Positions 37,178 through 46,976 of a stretch of 64,000 nucleotides of DNA are shown piece by piece (within the stretch, counting starts at the first letter, position 1; every line of letters starts with the position of its first letter). The notes under the pieces were generated by a model, which saw nothing but the letters and a program-made list of their open reading frames with translations, did not search any database and was not told the DNA's origin. This stretch comes from Brevibacillus daliensis (GTDB lineage Bacteria > Bacillota > Bacilli > Brevibacillales > Brevibacillaceae). Location: contig NZ_JAJISB010000028.1 of NCBI RefSeq assembly GCF_021245735.1, positions 1-64,000 on the forward strand, written 5' to 3'. The position numbers were made by a program, and so were the translations under genes.

Positions 37178-37945
37178 ATGGCAAAACCTGCGACACTTCG
37201 GCAGATTCTGGTTGTTACGGACGGCTGTTCTAATTCGGGGATTAGTCCCATTGCGGCAGCAACATTGGCGAGAGAACAAGGAATTACGGTTAATGTCATC
37301 GGTGTTATTGATAAAAATGAATTAGGTGAGCAAGGCGAACAGGAGATTCGGGAAATGGCACAGGCAGGAGGAGGAATGCACGACATTGTTTATCCAGCCC
37401 AGTTGGCTCAAACTGTGCAAATGTTAACAAGAAAGGCAATGACTCGCACGATTCAGCATGTGGTCAACAAAGAATTAAAACAGATTCTCGGTGAAAGTGA
37501 GATGGACAATCTTAGTCCTGAAAAAAGAATGCAGGTAGCGGGAATGGTAGATGAACTGGGAGAACAAAGTAGTCTGGAAGTTGTTATGCTGGTCGATACC
37601 TCTGCCTCCATGAAAAACAAGATTGCTGCCGTTCAGCAGGCCATTTTTGATTTCAGCATTAGCCTACGTTCCCGAAGCGGAAAAAGCAAAATGGCTGTTT
37701 GCTCATTTCCTGGGAAAGAAAAGCATTTGGACACTCTTATCCCTTGGACCAATCAGGTAGAAAAAGCATATCAACTCTCCTCTAGTTTAACGATGAGTGG
37801 TATCACCCCAACAGGCCCTGCCATTACTGAAGCGATTGCTTTATTTGGACATATCGAATTGCCAGAAAAGCTGGCTAACAAATATCAGAAAAACAGCCGT
37901 ATAAATGAGGAAGATGGCGGCTTTATGCAGGACCATGTTTTCTAA
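37178..37945 (+). CDS. yabS: VWA-domain protein YabS
   Basis: 255 aa, no signal or membrane segment. von Willebrand A domain with MIDAS motif MLVDTSASM (about 137-145) and SGITPTGPAITEA. An N-terminal half (ILVVTDGCSNSGISPIAAATLAREQG) resembles a second VWA-like half-site. B. subtilis yabS lies between spoIIE and the kinase yabT; its function is unknown. ATG 37178 has GGGGAGG. Overlaps yabT by 11 bases. Confidence 0.88.
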   Translation: MAKPATLRQILVVTDGCSNSGISPIAAATLAREQGITVNVIGVIDKNELGEQGEQEIREMAQAGGGMHDIVYPAQLAQTVQMLTRKAMTRTIQHVVNKELKQILGESEMDNLSPEKRMQVAGMVDELGEQSSLEVVMLVDTSASMKNKIAAVQQAIFDFSISLRSRSGKSKMAVCSFPGKEKHLDTLIPWTNQVEKAYQLSSSLTMSGITPTGPAITEAIALFGHIELPEKLANKYQKNSRINEEDGGFMQDHVF

Positions 37946-38861
37946 TCAAAAAATGCCAGAAGCTCCTCTATACATGGAAGGGAAATGGCATGGCAAAGAC
38001 TACTCGGTCATAAAAGAGTTAGGTAGGGGAGCTAACGGTGTCGTTTACCTCGTTTTTCATAAGGGAACAAAAGTCGCACTAAAAGTCGGCTTAGATTCGA
38101 TAGATTTATTGATGGAAGCAAATGTGCTTACCCAGCTACAATCCCATAATGAAAAGATAGGTCCAGCTATTTATGATGTAGATGATGTGGTAATAGAGGG
38201 GAAGACGCATGCCTATTATGCAATGGAATATGTAGAAGGAGAACGGTTAGACAGGAGCCTGAAGCAGGTAGGCAAGGAGTGGCTACCGTTGTTACTGATT
38301 CAGCTACTGTCTCACCTGCATGTCATTCATCAACACGGGTATGTATTCGGGGATCTTAAACCAGAGAATATGATTGTGGTAAAATCAGGAAAACAAGTGT
38401 GCCTCATTGATTTTGGAGGTGTATCCAAACAGGGACATGCTGTCAGACAATTTACAGAAGAATATGACCGGGCACTATGGCAAGCAGGAGATCGCAGGGC
38501 TGATCCAGGATACGACCTTTTTTCCCTGGCAGTCATGATGGTGCGATTATGTACGGATAAAGAGACCTGGAATAGACTCCCTTCGGTAAGGCGACATGTC
38601 CAAATGCTTTATGCTATAATAGCGGATAACGAGCATGTCGCCCCTTACCGAATTCCGTTACAAAAAGCATTGGAAGGCAGGTATCAAACTGCGATCCAGA
38701 TGAAAGCGGATATCCTACATGCGTTTCATCAAAAATCGGTTAATGTTGCAGGATCGAGTGTAGCTTCTAATAAAGAAGGGTTGGGTAGTAAGTTACTAGG
38801 TGGGCTGTTTGTTGTTTCTATGCTACTACTGGCCGGATCGTTGTATTATCTATGGATGTGA
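37935..38861 (+). CDS. yabT: Ser/Thr protein kinase YabT
   Basis: 308 aa Hanks-type kinase. Glycine loop LGRGANGVVYLV (about 29-40), Lys in VALKVG, catalytic FGDLKPENMIV (HRD histidine replaced by F, as in other YabT) and LIDFGGVS (DFG). Single C-terminal membrane helix LLGGLFVVSMLLLAGSLYYLW with no outside sensor domain. In B. subtilis YabT is DNA-activated at the septum and phosphorylates RecA and AbrB. The start is uncertain: ATG 37935 or 37953; both are SD-poor, so coupling to yabS is likely. Confidence 0.9.
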   Translation: MFSNQKMPEAPLYMEGKWHGKDYSVIKELGRGANGVVYLVFHKGTKVALKVGLDSIDLLMEANVLTQLQSHNEKIGPAIYDVDDVVIEGKTHAYYAMEYVEGERLDRSLKQVGKEWLPLLLIQLLSHLHVIHQHGYVFGDLKPENMIVVKSGKQVCLIDFGGVSKQGHAVRQFTEEYDRALWQAGDRRADPGYDLFSLAVMMVRLCTDKETWNRLPSVRRHVQMLYAIIADNEHVAPYRIPLQKALEGRYQTAIQMKADILHAFHQKSVNVAGSSVASNKEGLGSKLLGGLFVVSMLLLAGSLYYLWM

Positions 38862-38875
38862 GGGATGCTACTGAC

Positions 38876-39628
38876 ATGGAGTCCAACAATTATGTGATGG
38901 AAACCTGCCTGTTAGCCGGAGAAATAATGATCAAAAACGGGGCGGAAACGTATCGCGTTGAAGAGACCATGAATCGAATGGCTTACGCGGCTGGCATGAA
39001 AAGCGTCCATAGTTTTGTCACCCCTACCAGTATTATCTTCTCTTTTAAAGATCATGGGGAAGTGGATCGAACGCGGATGGTCCGCTTGGGTGAAAGAACG
39101 ATTAATCTGAACAAAGTGACAATGGTTAATGAGGTATCACGTCATTTTGTAGCAGACAAAATTTCTCTTACAGAGGCACATGACAAGCTGGTTGAGATAT
39201 CCTCTCAGAAATTTCAGTACCCGGATTGGTTATTAAATGTGGCGGCTGGTTTAGGCAGCGGCTCTTTTGCTGTTTTAATCGGCGGAACTTTTTTGGATTT
39301 TATCCCTAGTGCCATTGCCGGTGCAATTGTTTTTGCCAGTTCCAATTATTTGTATCGTCTTTTGCCCATAACGTTTTTTGCTGAATTTGCTGCTTCCTTT
39401 CTTGGTGGAATGTTCACCTTAATTGCCTCCTGGGTATTTCCAGCGCATCTTCAACTAGGAGTAATGATTATAGGTGCTATGATTCCGCTGTTTCCTGGTG
39501 TAGCCTTAACCAATTCCGTACGAGATTTGATGGCGGGAGATTTGATGGCAGGAGTTGCCAGGGGTGTAGAGGCCGGTCTTTCAGCATTGGCAGTAGCGGT
39601 TGCTGCAGCGATCGTGCTCTCATTGTAA
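38876..39628 (+). CDS. Threonine/serine exporter family, ThrE N-terminal unit
   Basis: 250 aa. Cytoplasmic N-terminal half with NGAETYRVEETMNRMAYAAG and SFVTPTSIIFSF, then five membrane helices from about residue 115 (VAAGLGSGSFAVLIGGTF, LGVMIIGAMIPLFPGVALTNSVRDLMAGD). This is the ThrE/DUF1212 family, which exports amino acids in Corynebacterium. Often split into two proteins; the partner follows. Start ATG 38876 with GAGGGA (38860-38865) is favoured over ATG 38852, which lies inside yabT and lacks an SD. Confidence 0.85.
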   Translation: MESNNYVMETCLLAGEIMIKNGAETYRVEETMNRMAYAAGMKSVHSFVTPTSIIFSFKDHGEVDRTRMVRLGERTINLNKVTMVNEVSRHFVADKISLTEAHDKLVEISSQKFQYPDWLLNVAAGLGSGSFAVLIGGTFLDFIPSAIAGAIVFASSNYLYRLLPITFFAEFAASFLGGMFTLIASWVFPAHLQLGVMIIGAMIPLFPGVALTNSVRDLMAGDLMAGVARGVEAGLSALAVAVAAAIVLSL

Positions 39629-39643
39629 AGGGGGACACTAATT

Positions 39644-40099
39644 TTGCTAAAGGGCATGTTACTTAGTTATATCATTACATTTGTCTATGCGATGTTGTTC
39701 AACGCTCCAAAGCATACCATTTTTTATGCCGGTGCTGTCGGCATGTCAGGCTGGATCATTTATAAAATGTTGCCCGCTTATGGTGCTGAACTGACATTAG
39801 CGTCGTTTGCAGCAGGTACTTTTATCTCGTTAACGAGTCAGATTTTATCTATTAAAATGAAAGTGCCTTCCACCAATTTTAGTATTGCAGGCATTATTCC
39901 GCTGGTGCCTGGGTCAACTGCCTACAAGTCCATGCTTGCTTTCATTAATACTGACTATGTAGGAGGAATCACACTCGGAGTTATGACCATGATGTATGCG
40001 GGTGCTATTGCTGCCGGTCTCATCTTGGGAGTCTCCATTTTCTCATTATGGAAAGGAATTGTAGCTCGTCATGTACGTAAGGGTGCAAAAGCAAATTGA
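39644..40099 (+). CDS. Threonine/serine exporter family, ThrE C-terminal unit
   Basis: 151 aa, four or five membrane helices, DUF3815/ThrE_2 type: PSTNFSIAGIIPLVPGSTAYKSM matches the family core and mirrors PLFPGVALTNSVRD of its partner. Expected to pair with the preceding protein. TTG 39644 follows AGGGGG (39629-39634) at 9 bases. Its last 29 bases overlap the tilS start. Confidence 0.83.
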   Translation: MLKGMLLSYIITFVYAMLFNAPKHTIFYAGAVGMSGWIIYKMLPAYGAELTLASFAAGTFISLTSQILSIKMKVPSTNFSIAGIIPLVPGSTAYKSMLAFINTDYVGGITLGVMTMMYAGAIAAGLILGVSIFSLWKGIVARHVRKGAKAN

Positions 40100-41522
40100 A
40101 CAAAGGCAGCTCCTGTTACCTGGGGAGACAATTGTAGTTGGTGTTTCTGGTGGAGTTGATTCAATTGGATTATTGCATATCCTGACCAGATTAAATGAAC
40201 AATATCACTATGATTGGAAGCTGCATGCTGTACATCTAAACCACGGTTTTCGAGGCGAAGAAGCAGATGAAGATGCCGCATATGTCCAAGAGATGTGTCA
40301 TACACTAGGAGTTATATGTCACTCCTACTATCGGGATATGCCTGCTCTGATGAAGGAAAGTGGTCTTGGGGCACAGGTAGCTAGCCGAGAAGTCCGATAT
40401 CAGCTCTTTATTGATACAGCACTACAAATTGGAGCTTCCAAGGTTGCTGTGGCACATCATGCTGATGATCAGGTGGAAACCATATTGTTTCGTATGATGC
40501 GTGGAACCAGCTTACAAGGGTTTAGTGGTATGCCAGTTCGACGCTGGTTAGTAACAGATAAGATAGAATTGGTTCGCCCACTTCTCGCTATTACAAGAGA
40601 AGAGCTTGAGAAGTATTGTGAGATCCATCAGCTCTCACCTAGGCATGATAGTAGTAATAATTCCCGTAAATATAAACGTAACTTGATTAGACAGGATATT
40701 ATCCCTGTACTTTCTCAAGTGAACACGAGAGCAAAAGAGCATATTCTTCAATTAGCAGAGCTGGCTAATTCGGATGATCGCTATCTGCAAGCCTTGAGTC
40801 AAGAAGCGTTAAATCGGATAATAGTTAGAAAAATGAACAATGAAATTATCTTGAAAAAGAAGTGTTTTGAAACTTTTGACCTTGCTTTACAAAGGAGAAT
40901 GATTCCACTACTATTAAGTTATCTCTCAACTGAAACAGAGTGGTCTCTGCAACACGTGGAGGCCGTTTTGCGTATGATTTCACAATCTAATCCATCCGCT
41001 TCTCTTGATTTGCCTGATGGTATTCGGGTAGAGAGAATGTACGAACAGATTTGTTTTTATAAAGGAACAAAAGTGAGTAGCAATAATGAATCCTTTTTCT
41101 CATATAAATTGAACGTACCGGGAACAACATGGATACCAGAGGCAGAATTATTCATACATATCCGCTCTATTTCATTTAAAGAGGACTTGCCGGAATCGTA
41201 TACAGGAACACCTACTTTGGCAATATTTGATGCGGATGTGTTGTCAGGTGAATTAATGGTTCGCAGTCGCTTACCAGGCGATCGAATTTCTTTCCCAACT
41301 GATACAGGCATTCATACCAAAAAGGTCAAAGAAATCTTGATTGATCATAAAGTACCGAAAAACAAGCGAGACCGAATTCCTTTACTGTTTTCCAATGACC
41401 AATTATTGTGGATTCCAGGTGTGAAAAGGTCAGCACATGCATGGATTAATAACAAGTCCAACCGATATTATTTAATACAGGTTGATTTTGCAAATGAGTT
41501 GCAGGAGGTTACAGATGAATAA
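40071..41522 (+). CDS. tilS: tRNA(Ile)-lysidine synthetase TilS
   Basis: 483 aa N-type ATP pyrophosphatase. PP-loop SGGVDS (26-31), [15 protein letters not shown] and [27 protein letters not shown], then the TilS linker and C-terminal domains. Converts C34 of the AUA-reading tRNA-Ile to lysidine; essential. Start ATG 40071 lies inside the exporter gene; GTG 40083 is an alternative. Overlaps hpt by 8 bases. Confidence 0.96.
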   Translation: MYVRVQKQIEQRQLLLPGETIVVGVSGGVDSIGLLHILTRLNEQYHYDWKLHAVHLNHGFRGEEADEDAAYVQEMCHTLGVICHSYYRDMPALMKESGLGAQVASREVRYQLFIDTALQIGASKVAVAHHADDQVETILFRMMRGTSLQGFSGMPVRRWLVTDKIELVRPLLAITREELEKYCEIHQLSPRHDSSNNSRKYKRNLIRQDIIPVLSQVNTRAKEHILQLAELANSDDRYLQALSQEALNRIIVRKMNNEIILKKKCFETFDLALQRRMIPLLLSYLSTETEWSLQHVEAVLRMISQSNPSASLDLPDGIRVERMYEQICFYKGTKVSSNNESFFSYKLNVPGTTWIPEAELFIHIRSISFKEDLPESYTGTPTLAIFDADVLSGELMVRSRLPGDRISFPTDTGIHTKKVKEILIDHKVPKNKRDRIPLLFSNDQLLWIPGVKRSAHAWINNKSNRYYLIQVDFANELQEVTDE

Positions 41523-42054
41523 TGACATAAAAGAGGTTCTACTATCCAAGGAAGAGATTAACCAAAAGGTAAAAGAATTGGGTGCAATTTTAGCTGAGGA
41601 ATATCGTGATAAAAACCCGTTGGTCATTTGTATCTTGAAGGGCGCAGTAGTATTTATGGCAGATCTATTGCGTGAGATGGATATTAAATGTGAAATGGAT
41701 TTTATGGCTGTATCCAGTTACGGTAATAGTACCCAATCTTCTGGTGTTGTACGTATCCTGAAGGATTTGGATGCATCTGTTCAAGATCGCCATGTTCTGA
41801 TTGTTGAGGATATCATGGATAGTGGTCTTACCTTGAGCCACCTGGTTGAGCTATTGAAGCAACGCCATGCGGCCTCTGTAAAAGTAGTAACGCTGTTGAA
41901 TAAGCCAGAGCGTCGCAAAGTCAATATCTCCCCGGACTACAGCGGTTATAACATCCCAGATGAGTTTGTAGTAGGGTATGGTCTTGATTATGCGGAAACC
42001 TATAGAAATCTTCCGTACATCGGCATCTTGAAGCCAGAAGTTTATTCAAAATAG
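41515..42054 (+). CDS. hpt: Hypoxanthine-guanine phosphoribosyltransferase
   Basis: 179 aa purine salvage enzyme. PRPP motif [14 protein letters not shown] (about 97-110), [13 protein letters not shown] and DFVxVSSYG-type segment DFMAVSSYG. Start ATG 41515 follows GCAGGAGG. In B. subtilis HprT also forms a complex with TilS and FtsH regulation; the tilS-hpt-ftsH order is kept. Confidence 0.96.
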   Translation: MNNDIKEVLLSKEEINQKVKELGAILAEEYRDKNPLVICILKGAVVFMADLLREMDIKCEMDFMAVSSYGNSTQSSGVVRILKDLDASVQDRHVLIVEDIMDSGLTLSHLVELLKQRHAASVKVVTLLNKPERRKVNISPDYSGYNIPDEFVVGYGLDYAETYRNLPYIGILKPEVYSK

Positions 42055-42070
42055 GTAATAGATAGCAAGG

Positions 42071-42100
42071 TTGAGAATGGGTTTTAGCTTGTGTTAAAAT
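42071..42100 (+). promoter_or_regulatory. Sigma-A promoter for ftsH
   Basis: TTGAGA (42071-42076), 18-bp spacer, TAAAAT (42095-42100) with an upstream TGT giving an extended -10. Confidence 0.6.
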
Positions 42101-42135
42101 AATGGAAGTGTCTTTTTCGCGAGAGGAGGTAAGCA

Positions 42136-44217
42136 ATGAATCGTTTTTTTAAGAATACAGGGTTCTATCTATTGGTCTTCCTTGTCACGGTAGGGATTGC
42201 AAATTTTGTCCTCTCCGGAACCGAGAAGATGTCGGAAACCTCGTATCAGGTTCTACGTGAGAACTTGATGAAGGATAACATTAAAGAGGCATCCTTCCGG
42301 GTTGAAGGTGGTACATATCGAGTAGAAGGTAAGTTTATTACTACGCCTACTACGCCTGCCAATCTACAAGAAGCATTCTTTACCCATGTACCGTTGTACA
42401 ATGAAGATCTCATAAAAATGGTAGACGAGAAGATTGATGCTCAAAAGATAACAAATGTAAAGTACAACCCAGCGGAAGGTAATAATATCTGGTTGACCTT
42501 TTTGACTTCTATTATTCCTTTCGTGATCATGTTTATCTTGTTCTTCTTCTTGTTGAACAACGCACAGGGTGGCGGCAGCCGAGTGATGAACTTCGGTAAA
42601 AGCAAAGCCAAACTGTATAACGATGAGAAGAAAAAAGTTACGTTTGAGGACGTAGCTGGTGCAGATGAAGAGAAAACAGAGCTTGTCGAGGTGGTTGAGT
42701 TCCTCAAAGACCCTCGCAAATTCGCTGCTGTTGGAGCGCGTATTCCAAAAGGTGTTCTTTTGGTTGGTCCTCCAGGTACAGGTAAAACGTTGCTTGCCCG
42801 TGCAGTTGCCGGTGAAGCAGGTGTACCATTCTTTAGTATTTCTGGTTCTGACTTCGTAGAGATGTTTGTCGGTGTCGGTGCTTCACGTGTGCGTGATTTG
42901 TTTGAAAATGCAAAGAAAAATGCACCGTGTATCATATTTATTGATGAGATTGATGCAGTAGGTCGTCAACGTGGTGCAGGTCTTGGCGGTGGTCATGACG
43001 AGCGTGAACAAACGTTGAACCAATTGCTTGTTGAGATGGATGGTTTTGGCGCAAACGAAGGTATTATCATGATTGCGGCTACAAACAGACCAGATATTCT
43101 TGACCCAGCCTTGTTGCGTCCAGGTCGTTTTGACCGTCAAATAACTGTTGACCGTCCAGATGTAAAAGGTCGTGAAGCAGTACTGAAGGTTCATGCTCGC
43201 AACAAACCGTTGGGTGACGATCTAGACCTAGATATTATTGCTAGACGTACTCCAGGATTTACAGGTGCAGATCTGGAAAACCTGTTGAACGAAGCGGCAT
43301 TGCTTACAGCGCGTAAAAATAAAAAGCAGATTAATATGCAAGAAATTGACGAAGCGATTGACCGAGTCATTGCAGGACCTGCTAAGAAATCCCGTGTGGT
43401 TAGCGAAGATGAACGTCGTCTGGTTGCTTATCATGAAGCGGGTCACGTTATCGTGGGTTACCACCTGAAGCGTGCTGATATGGTTCACAAAGTTACTATT
43501 ATTCCTCGCGGTCAAGCAGGCGGTTATACCGTTATGCTACCGAAGGAAGACCGCTTCTTCGCTACCAAAGGCGATCTATTAGACAAGATTGTTGGTCTAT
43601 TAGGTGGACGTGTAGCAGAGGAATTGGTGCTTGGAGATATCTCCACAGGTGCTCATAATGACTTCCAACGTGTTACGGCAATTGCTCGTAGCATGATTAC
43701 CGAATACGGTATGAGTAACTTGGGACCAATGCAGTTTGGTCAAAGCCAGGGTCAAGTCTTCCTAGGTCGCGATTTTGGACATGAGCGTAACTACTCCGAG
43801 CAGATTGCCTATGAAATTGATCAGGAAATGCAACGGATAATTAATGAACAATACCAACGTTGTAAAGACCTGTTGATTCAATATGGAGATCAATTGGAAA
43901 ATATCGCACAAACCTTGTTGCGTGTTGAGACTCTGGATGCCGAGCAGATCAAGCAGGTCATTGAAAACGGCAAGCTGGATAAAGAGCCGGAACAAGATGT
44001 GTCTGTAAATATTATGGCAAAAGCAGAAGAAGAACCTTCTACAGAAGAGAAATCTGCTGAACAACAGGAGACTACTGCTGATGCAGAAGAAAAACCTGCA
44101 GAGCCTACTGAGGCTGATGAAGCTTCAGACCAAGTTATCGTTGATAAATTGACAAAAGAGCCAACGACTGATGAGTCACTGGATCTTCCTGACAAAAAAG
44201 ACGATAATAAAATCTAA
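42136..44217 (+). CDS. ftsH: ATP-dependent zinc metalloprotease FtsH
   Basis: 693 aa membrane AAA+ protease. Two membrane helices (about 7-25 and 114-136) around an external domain, Walker A GPPGTGKT (about 211-218), [14 protein letters not shown], and the zinc site HEAGH (about 433-437). Degrades membrane and regulatory proteins, including Spo0E-type targets in Bacillus. The last 60 residues are an acidic E/A/T-rich tail, longer than in many relatives. AGAGGAGG is the SD. Confidence 0.98.
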   Translation: MNRFFKNTGFYLLVFLVTVGIANFVLSGTEKMSETSYQVLRENLMKDNIKEASFRVEGGTYRVEGKFITTPTTPANLQEAFFTHVPLYNEDLIKMVDEKIDAQKITNVKYNPAEGNNIWLTFLTSIIPFVIMFILFFFLLNNAQGGGSRVMNFGKSKAKLYNDEKKKVTFEDVAGADEEKTELVEVVEFLKDPRKFAAVGARIPKGVLLVGPPGTGKTLLARAVAGEAGVPFFSISGSDFVEMFVGVGASRVRDLFENAKKNAPCIIFIDEIDAVGRQRGAGLGGGHDEREQTLNQLLVEMDGFGANEGIIMIAATNRPDILDPALLRPGRFDRQITVDRPDVKGREAVLKVHARNKPLGDDLDLDIIARRTPGFTGADLENLLNEAALLTARKNKKQINMQEIDEAIDRVIAGPAKKSRVVSEDERRLVAYHEAGHVIVGYHLKRADMVHKVTIIPRGQAGGYTVMLPKEDRFFATKGDLLDKIVGLLGGRVAEELVLGDISTGAHNDFQRVTAIARSMITEYGMSNLGPMQFGQSQGQVFLGRDFGHERNYSEQIAYEIDQEMQRIINEQYQRCKDLLIQYGDQLENIAQTLLRVETLDAEQIKQVIENGKLDKEPEQDVSVNIMAKAEEEPSTEEKSAEQQETTADAEEKPAEPTEADEASDQVIVDKLTKEPTTDESLDLPDKKDDNKI

Positions 44218-44221
44218 TAAT

Positions 44222-44254
44222 TCATAAGGGCGCCTTTGGCGCTCTTATTTTTTT
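44222..44254 (+). terminator. Intrinsic terminator after ftsH
   Basis: ATAAGGGCGCC / GGCGCTCTTAT with a TTT loop, then T7. Confidence 0.85.
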
Positions 44255-44305
44255 GGCCTGAACATAGTATAGTAGTCATAGAGTAAACTCCAAGGAGGTA
44301 GCTTC

Positions 44306-45181
44306 GTGAAAAACTTATCATGTAAGATTGTAGCATTCGATATGGATGGGACATTGTTAAATGGAGAGTCCAAGATGGCTGAAGCAACGAAAGAAGCATG
44401 CTTGGCCCTACAAGCACAAGGAGTAAAACTGGTGCTGTCCACAGGAAGACCTTATCGTTCCGCCTGTGTAGCAGTAGATAATTTTAAGTTTGATGGATAT
44501 GTTTGCAGTAATGGCTCTGCCATTTTTAATGCAGATGGAGAATTGATGCAATATAAATCTCTTGATGGCGCTCTCGTTGTCGATATCATTGAGAAAGTGA
44601 GACATAGCAACATCTATTATGAAGCGCATGACCAGAGCAGCTTCCGTTGGATGGTAGAAGAAGACAAAGAAAAAATCAAAGAAATGCTCATGAATGCCGG
44701 TAGCCTGGAGCGCGTCTCCACAACGGAATTTAATAATCGTACCTTCTCATTTACGGAGATGGCTACATTCATCAAAAAAGATGAATTGGTTACTAAGATT
44801 AAATCGGGTGAGTTTGAAATCAGCAAAATGTTTTTCTGGCATAGTGATCCAACTATGCTGGCATGGTTACGAGAACAGGCAATCAACTGGGAAGGTAAGA
44901 TGGCACTAACCAGTTCTGGTCCGCACAACGTAGAAATCATGCCTGTTAACATGAATAAATGGGTTGGCCTACAATACTTCATGAAAGAATGGAGTGTCCC
45001 ACGAGAAGAAACAGCAGCGTTTGGGGACGAAATGAATGACTTTGAGATCCTTTCTGAAGTAGGTATTCCAATCGTAATGGAAAATGGGAATGCAGATTTG
45101 AAAAAGCTGACTAAGTACATTGCTAAACACCACTGTGAAGATGGGGTTGCATGCTTTATCCGCGAGCACCTTTTGGGCTAG
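44306..45181 (+). CDS. Cof-type HAD-IIB phosphatase
   Basis: 291 aa. HAD motif I FDMDGTLLNGES (about 11-22), motif II STGRPYRS, and motif III/IV MNKWVGLQYF ... AFGDEMNDFEIL, with a IIB-type cap between. Family members dephosphorylate sugar phosphates, FMN-type or PLP-type substrates; the real substrate is unknown. GTG 44306 follows AAGGAGG. Single gene between ftsH and nadA; in B. subtilis coaX follows ftsH instead. Confidence 0.88.
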   Translation: MKNLSCKIVAFDMDGTLLNGESKMAEATKEACLALQAQGVKLVLSTGRPYRSACVAVDNFKFDGYVCSNGSAIFNADGELMQYKSLDGALVVDIIEKVRHSNIYYEAHDQSSFRWMVEEDKEKIKEMLMNAGSLERVSTTEFNNRTFSFTEMATFIKKDELVTKIKSGEFEISKMFFWHSDPTMLAWLREQAINWEGKMALTSSGPHNVEIMPVNMNKWVGLQYFMKEWSVPREETAAFGDEMNDFEILSEVGIPIVMENGNADLKKLTKYIAKHHCEDGVACFIREHLLG

Positions 45182-45188
45182 GAATGAA

Positions 45189-45218
45189 TTGACAATCTAG
45201 TAAGAAGAGAAGTACAAT
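45189..45218 (+). promoter_or_regulatory. Sigma-A promoter for nadA
   Basis: TTGACA (45189-45194), 18-bp spacer, TACAAT (45213-45218). A short palindrome GACA-C-TGTC follows at 45225-45233 and could be an operator. Confidence 0.6.
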
Positions 45219-45258
45219 AACGCGGACACTGTCGATATTGTTACCAGGGGGTAGAGGC

Positions 45259-46203
45259 ATGGAAGCCTTGGCTTTACAGAAAAAGGAACAGCGTAACGCA
45301 GAGTTGAAAGAGAGATTGTTGCAACTGAAGAAGGAACGGAACGCCATTATTTTAGCCCATTTTTATCAGCGTCCAGAAATCCAGGAAGTAGCTGATTTTA
45401 TAGGTGATTCATTTGGGCTCGCTCAGAAGGCAAAAGAGACAGATGCCGATGTTATTTTGTTCTGTGGCGTTCATTTTATGGGAGAAAGTGCAAAAATTCT
45501 CAATCCAGAAAAAACAGTGGTTATTCCTGATGAGCGTGCTGGCTGTCCGATGGCAGATATGGTTAATGTGGATGGCTTGCGTAAACTAAAGGAACAGCAT
45601 CCGAATGCCAAGGTTGTTGCCTACATTAATACATCTGCTGATGTGAAGGCTGAAACCTATATTTGCTGTACGTCTTCCAATGCGAAAAAGGTAATTGAGT
45701 CCATTGAAGGCGACGAAATTATCTGGGTACCTGATAAGAATCTAGGTCACTATGTCTCTCAATTTACTGACAAGAAAATGATTATCTGGGAAGGCTACTG
45801 CAATACCCATGATCAGTTATCCGTTCAAGATATCATGACAATGAAAGAAACCTATCCAGAAGCAGAGGTAGTTGTTCATCCGGAGTGTCGTCCTGAAGTG
45901 GTTAAATTGGCTGATTATGTAGGCTCTACGACTGGTATCCTGAAGTATTGTCGCGAATCCAGCAAGAAGGAGTTCATCATTGGTACAGAGGATGGGACTC
46001 GTTACATGTTGGAGAAGGATAGCCCAGATAAGAAGTTTTACTTTGCTTCCAAATACCTGGTTTGCCCGAATATGAAGGTAAACAACCTGAAAAAATGTGT
46101 AGAAGCGTTGGAGAACCTGAAACCTCAAATTCATGTTCCTAAACATGTTGCTGATGGAGCTCGTGCTTCATTAGAGCGCATGCTGGAAGTTGCTCCAGAT
46201 TAA
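45259..46203 (+). CDS. nadA: Quinolinate synthase NadA
   Basis: 314 aa. Condenses iminoaspartate with DHAP to quinolinate; carries an oxygen-labile 4Fe-4S cluster. ILAHFYQRPEIQEVADFIGDS, CGVHFMGESAKIL, ERAGCPMADM, VHPECRPEV and YLVCPNMKVNNL supply the conserved cysteines. ATG 45259 has AGGGGG at 9 bases; TTG 45238 would place that SD inside the gene. It stands 6.5 kb from nadB-nadC, unlike the nadBCA operon of B. subtilis. Confidence 0.95.
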   Translation: MEALALQKKEQRNAELKERLLQLKKERNAIILAHFYQRPEIQEVADFIGDSFGLAQKAKETDADVILFCGVHFMGESAKILNPEKTVVIPDERAGCPMADMVNVDGLRKLKEQHPNAKVVAYINTSADVKAETYICCTSSNAKKVIESIEGDEIIWVPDKNLGHYVSQFTDKKMIIWEGYCNTHDQLSVQDIMTMKETYPEAEVVVHPECRPEVVKLADYVGSTTGILKYCRESSKKEFIIGTEDGTRYMLEKDSPDKKFYFASKYLVCPNMKVNNLKKCVEALENLKPQIHVPKHVADGARASLERMLEVAPD

Positions 46204-46222
46204 TGTAAACGAATAGAAAAAT

Positions 46223-46262
46223 GAATGCCGGTATTCTTCTTATGAGGAAATACCGGCATTAT
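46223..46262. terminator. Bidirectional terminator, nadA / lipoprotein gene
   Basis: AATGCCGGTATT / AATACCGGCATT 12-bp stem between convergent genes. Confidence 0.7.
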
Positions 46263-46278
46263 TGCTTCTTATATTCTA

Positions 46279-46800
46279 TTAGCCTTTAGGCATTGGGGTT
46301 GGTGTAGGTTTAGCGTAGCCTTCCCCATATTGTTGATCGATGTAGTCACGGATTTCTTTTACACTTTTACCTTCTGTGCTCATTTTACCTGAAATGAAGG
46401 CGATCTCTAGGCATGCCTGACAACGTGTTCCGTGGTCATCCCAGATAACGGAGCCATCTTCTTTTACTTCTTTAATAAAGCAGTTACCGTTATGCATGTG
46501 TCCGGCTGATTCACCACAACCGCAGTAGCACGGAATAGATTGGAGCAGTTGATTATGTTGTCCAGCAATAGCATATACATCTTTAATGGTTGGATCTACT
46601 TTATCAAGAAATGTTGGTAATGCTGAAATAGAGGCAGTCAACTCTTGCAAATCCCCATTGGGAGCATGTGTTGTGTGTGCTTGTGCTGATTCTGATGGAG
46701 ATGCAGAAGGATTAGAAGATGATTGATTTGTAGAAGAACATCCTGTTATAAGTGCAAGTGTGAGAACAGATATAACCCAAAAACCCTTACTGATTTTCAT
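46279..46800 (-). CDS. PCYCGC-motif lipoprotein
   Basis: 173 aa. Signal peptide with lipobox LITGC (Cys about 21), a low-complexity S/P/A linker, then a compact domain with IPCYCGCGESAGHMHNGNCF, RCQACLEIAF and a proline-rich tail. Seven cysteines and several histidines suggest metal or redox chemistry at the membrane surface, but the PCYCGC family has no known function. It is divergent from znuA and shares with it an intergenic region that carries a Zur-type box. Full-length, unbroken. Confidence 0.8.
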   Translation of the reverse strand: MKISKGFWVISVLTLALITGCSSTNQSSSNPSASPSESAQAHTTHAPNGDLQELTASISALPTFLDKVDPTIKDVYAIAGQHNQLLQSIPCYCGCGESAGHMHNGNCFIKEVKEDGSVIWDDHGTRCQACLEIAFISGKMSTEGKSVKEIRDYIDQQYGEGYAKPTPTPMPKG

Positions 46801-46867
46801 AAATACCCCCCCATTGTACTTTTTTGATTATATCACAGGATTTTCTACAAATAATAGTTTACATATT

Positions 46868-46881
46868 AAATCGTAATGATT
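46868..46881. promoter_or_regulatory. Zur-type operator 1 (upstream of znuA -35)
   Basis: AAATCGTAATGATT matches the left and central part of the zinc-uptake regulator operator (TCGTAATnATTACGA in B. subtilis). It lies just before the znuA -35 and between the divergent lipoprotein and znuA genes. Confidence 0.6.
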
Positions 46882-46885
46882 CTTG

Positions 46886-46914
46886 TTTACTTTTTTTTCG
46901 CATATAAGTATAAT
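46886..46914 (+). promoter_or_regulatory. Sigma-A promoter for znuA
   Basis: TTTACT (46886-46891), 17-bp spacer, consensus TATAAT (46909-46914), flanked on both sides by Zur-type boxes. Confidence 0.7.
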
Positions 46915-46930
46915 GAGGTAGGCAAATAGG

Positions 46931-46944
46931 AATGATTACGATTA
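46931..46944. promoter_or_regulatory. Zur-type operator 2 (znuA leader)
   Basis: AATGATTACGATTA, the mirror half of box 1, centred about 20 bases after the predicted transcription start. Good position for repression. Confidence 0.6.
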
Positions 46945-46976
46945 AATATGTGTGGGTAGGTCAGAGGAGGATTACT

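Noticed and set aside
44617-45120. 167-codon open frame antisense to the HAD phosphatase gene
   Set aside because: Same reasoning: mirror-frame artefact without SD.
46932-46976. Longer ZnuA start at ATG 46932
   Set aside because: It would place coding sequence over a Zur-type box and spoil the signal peptide; GTG 46977 has GAGGAGG.
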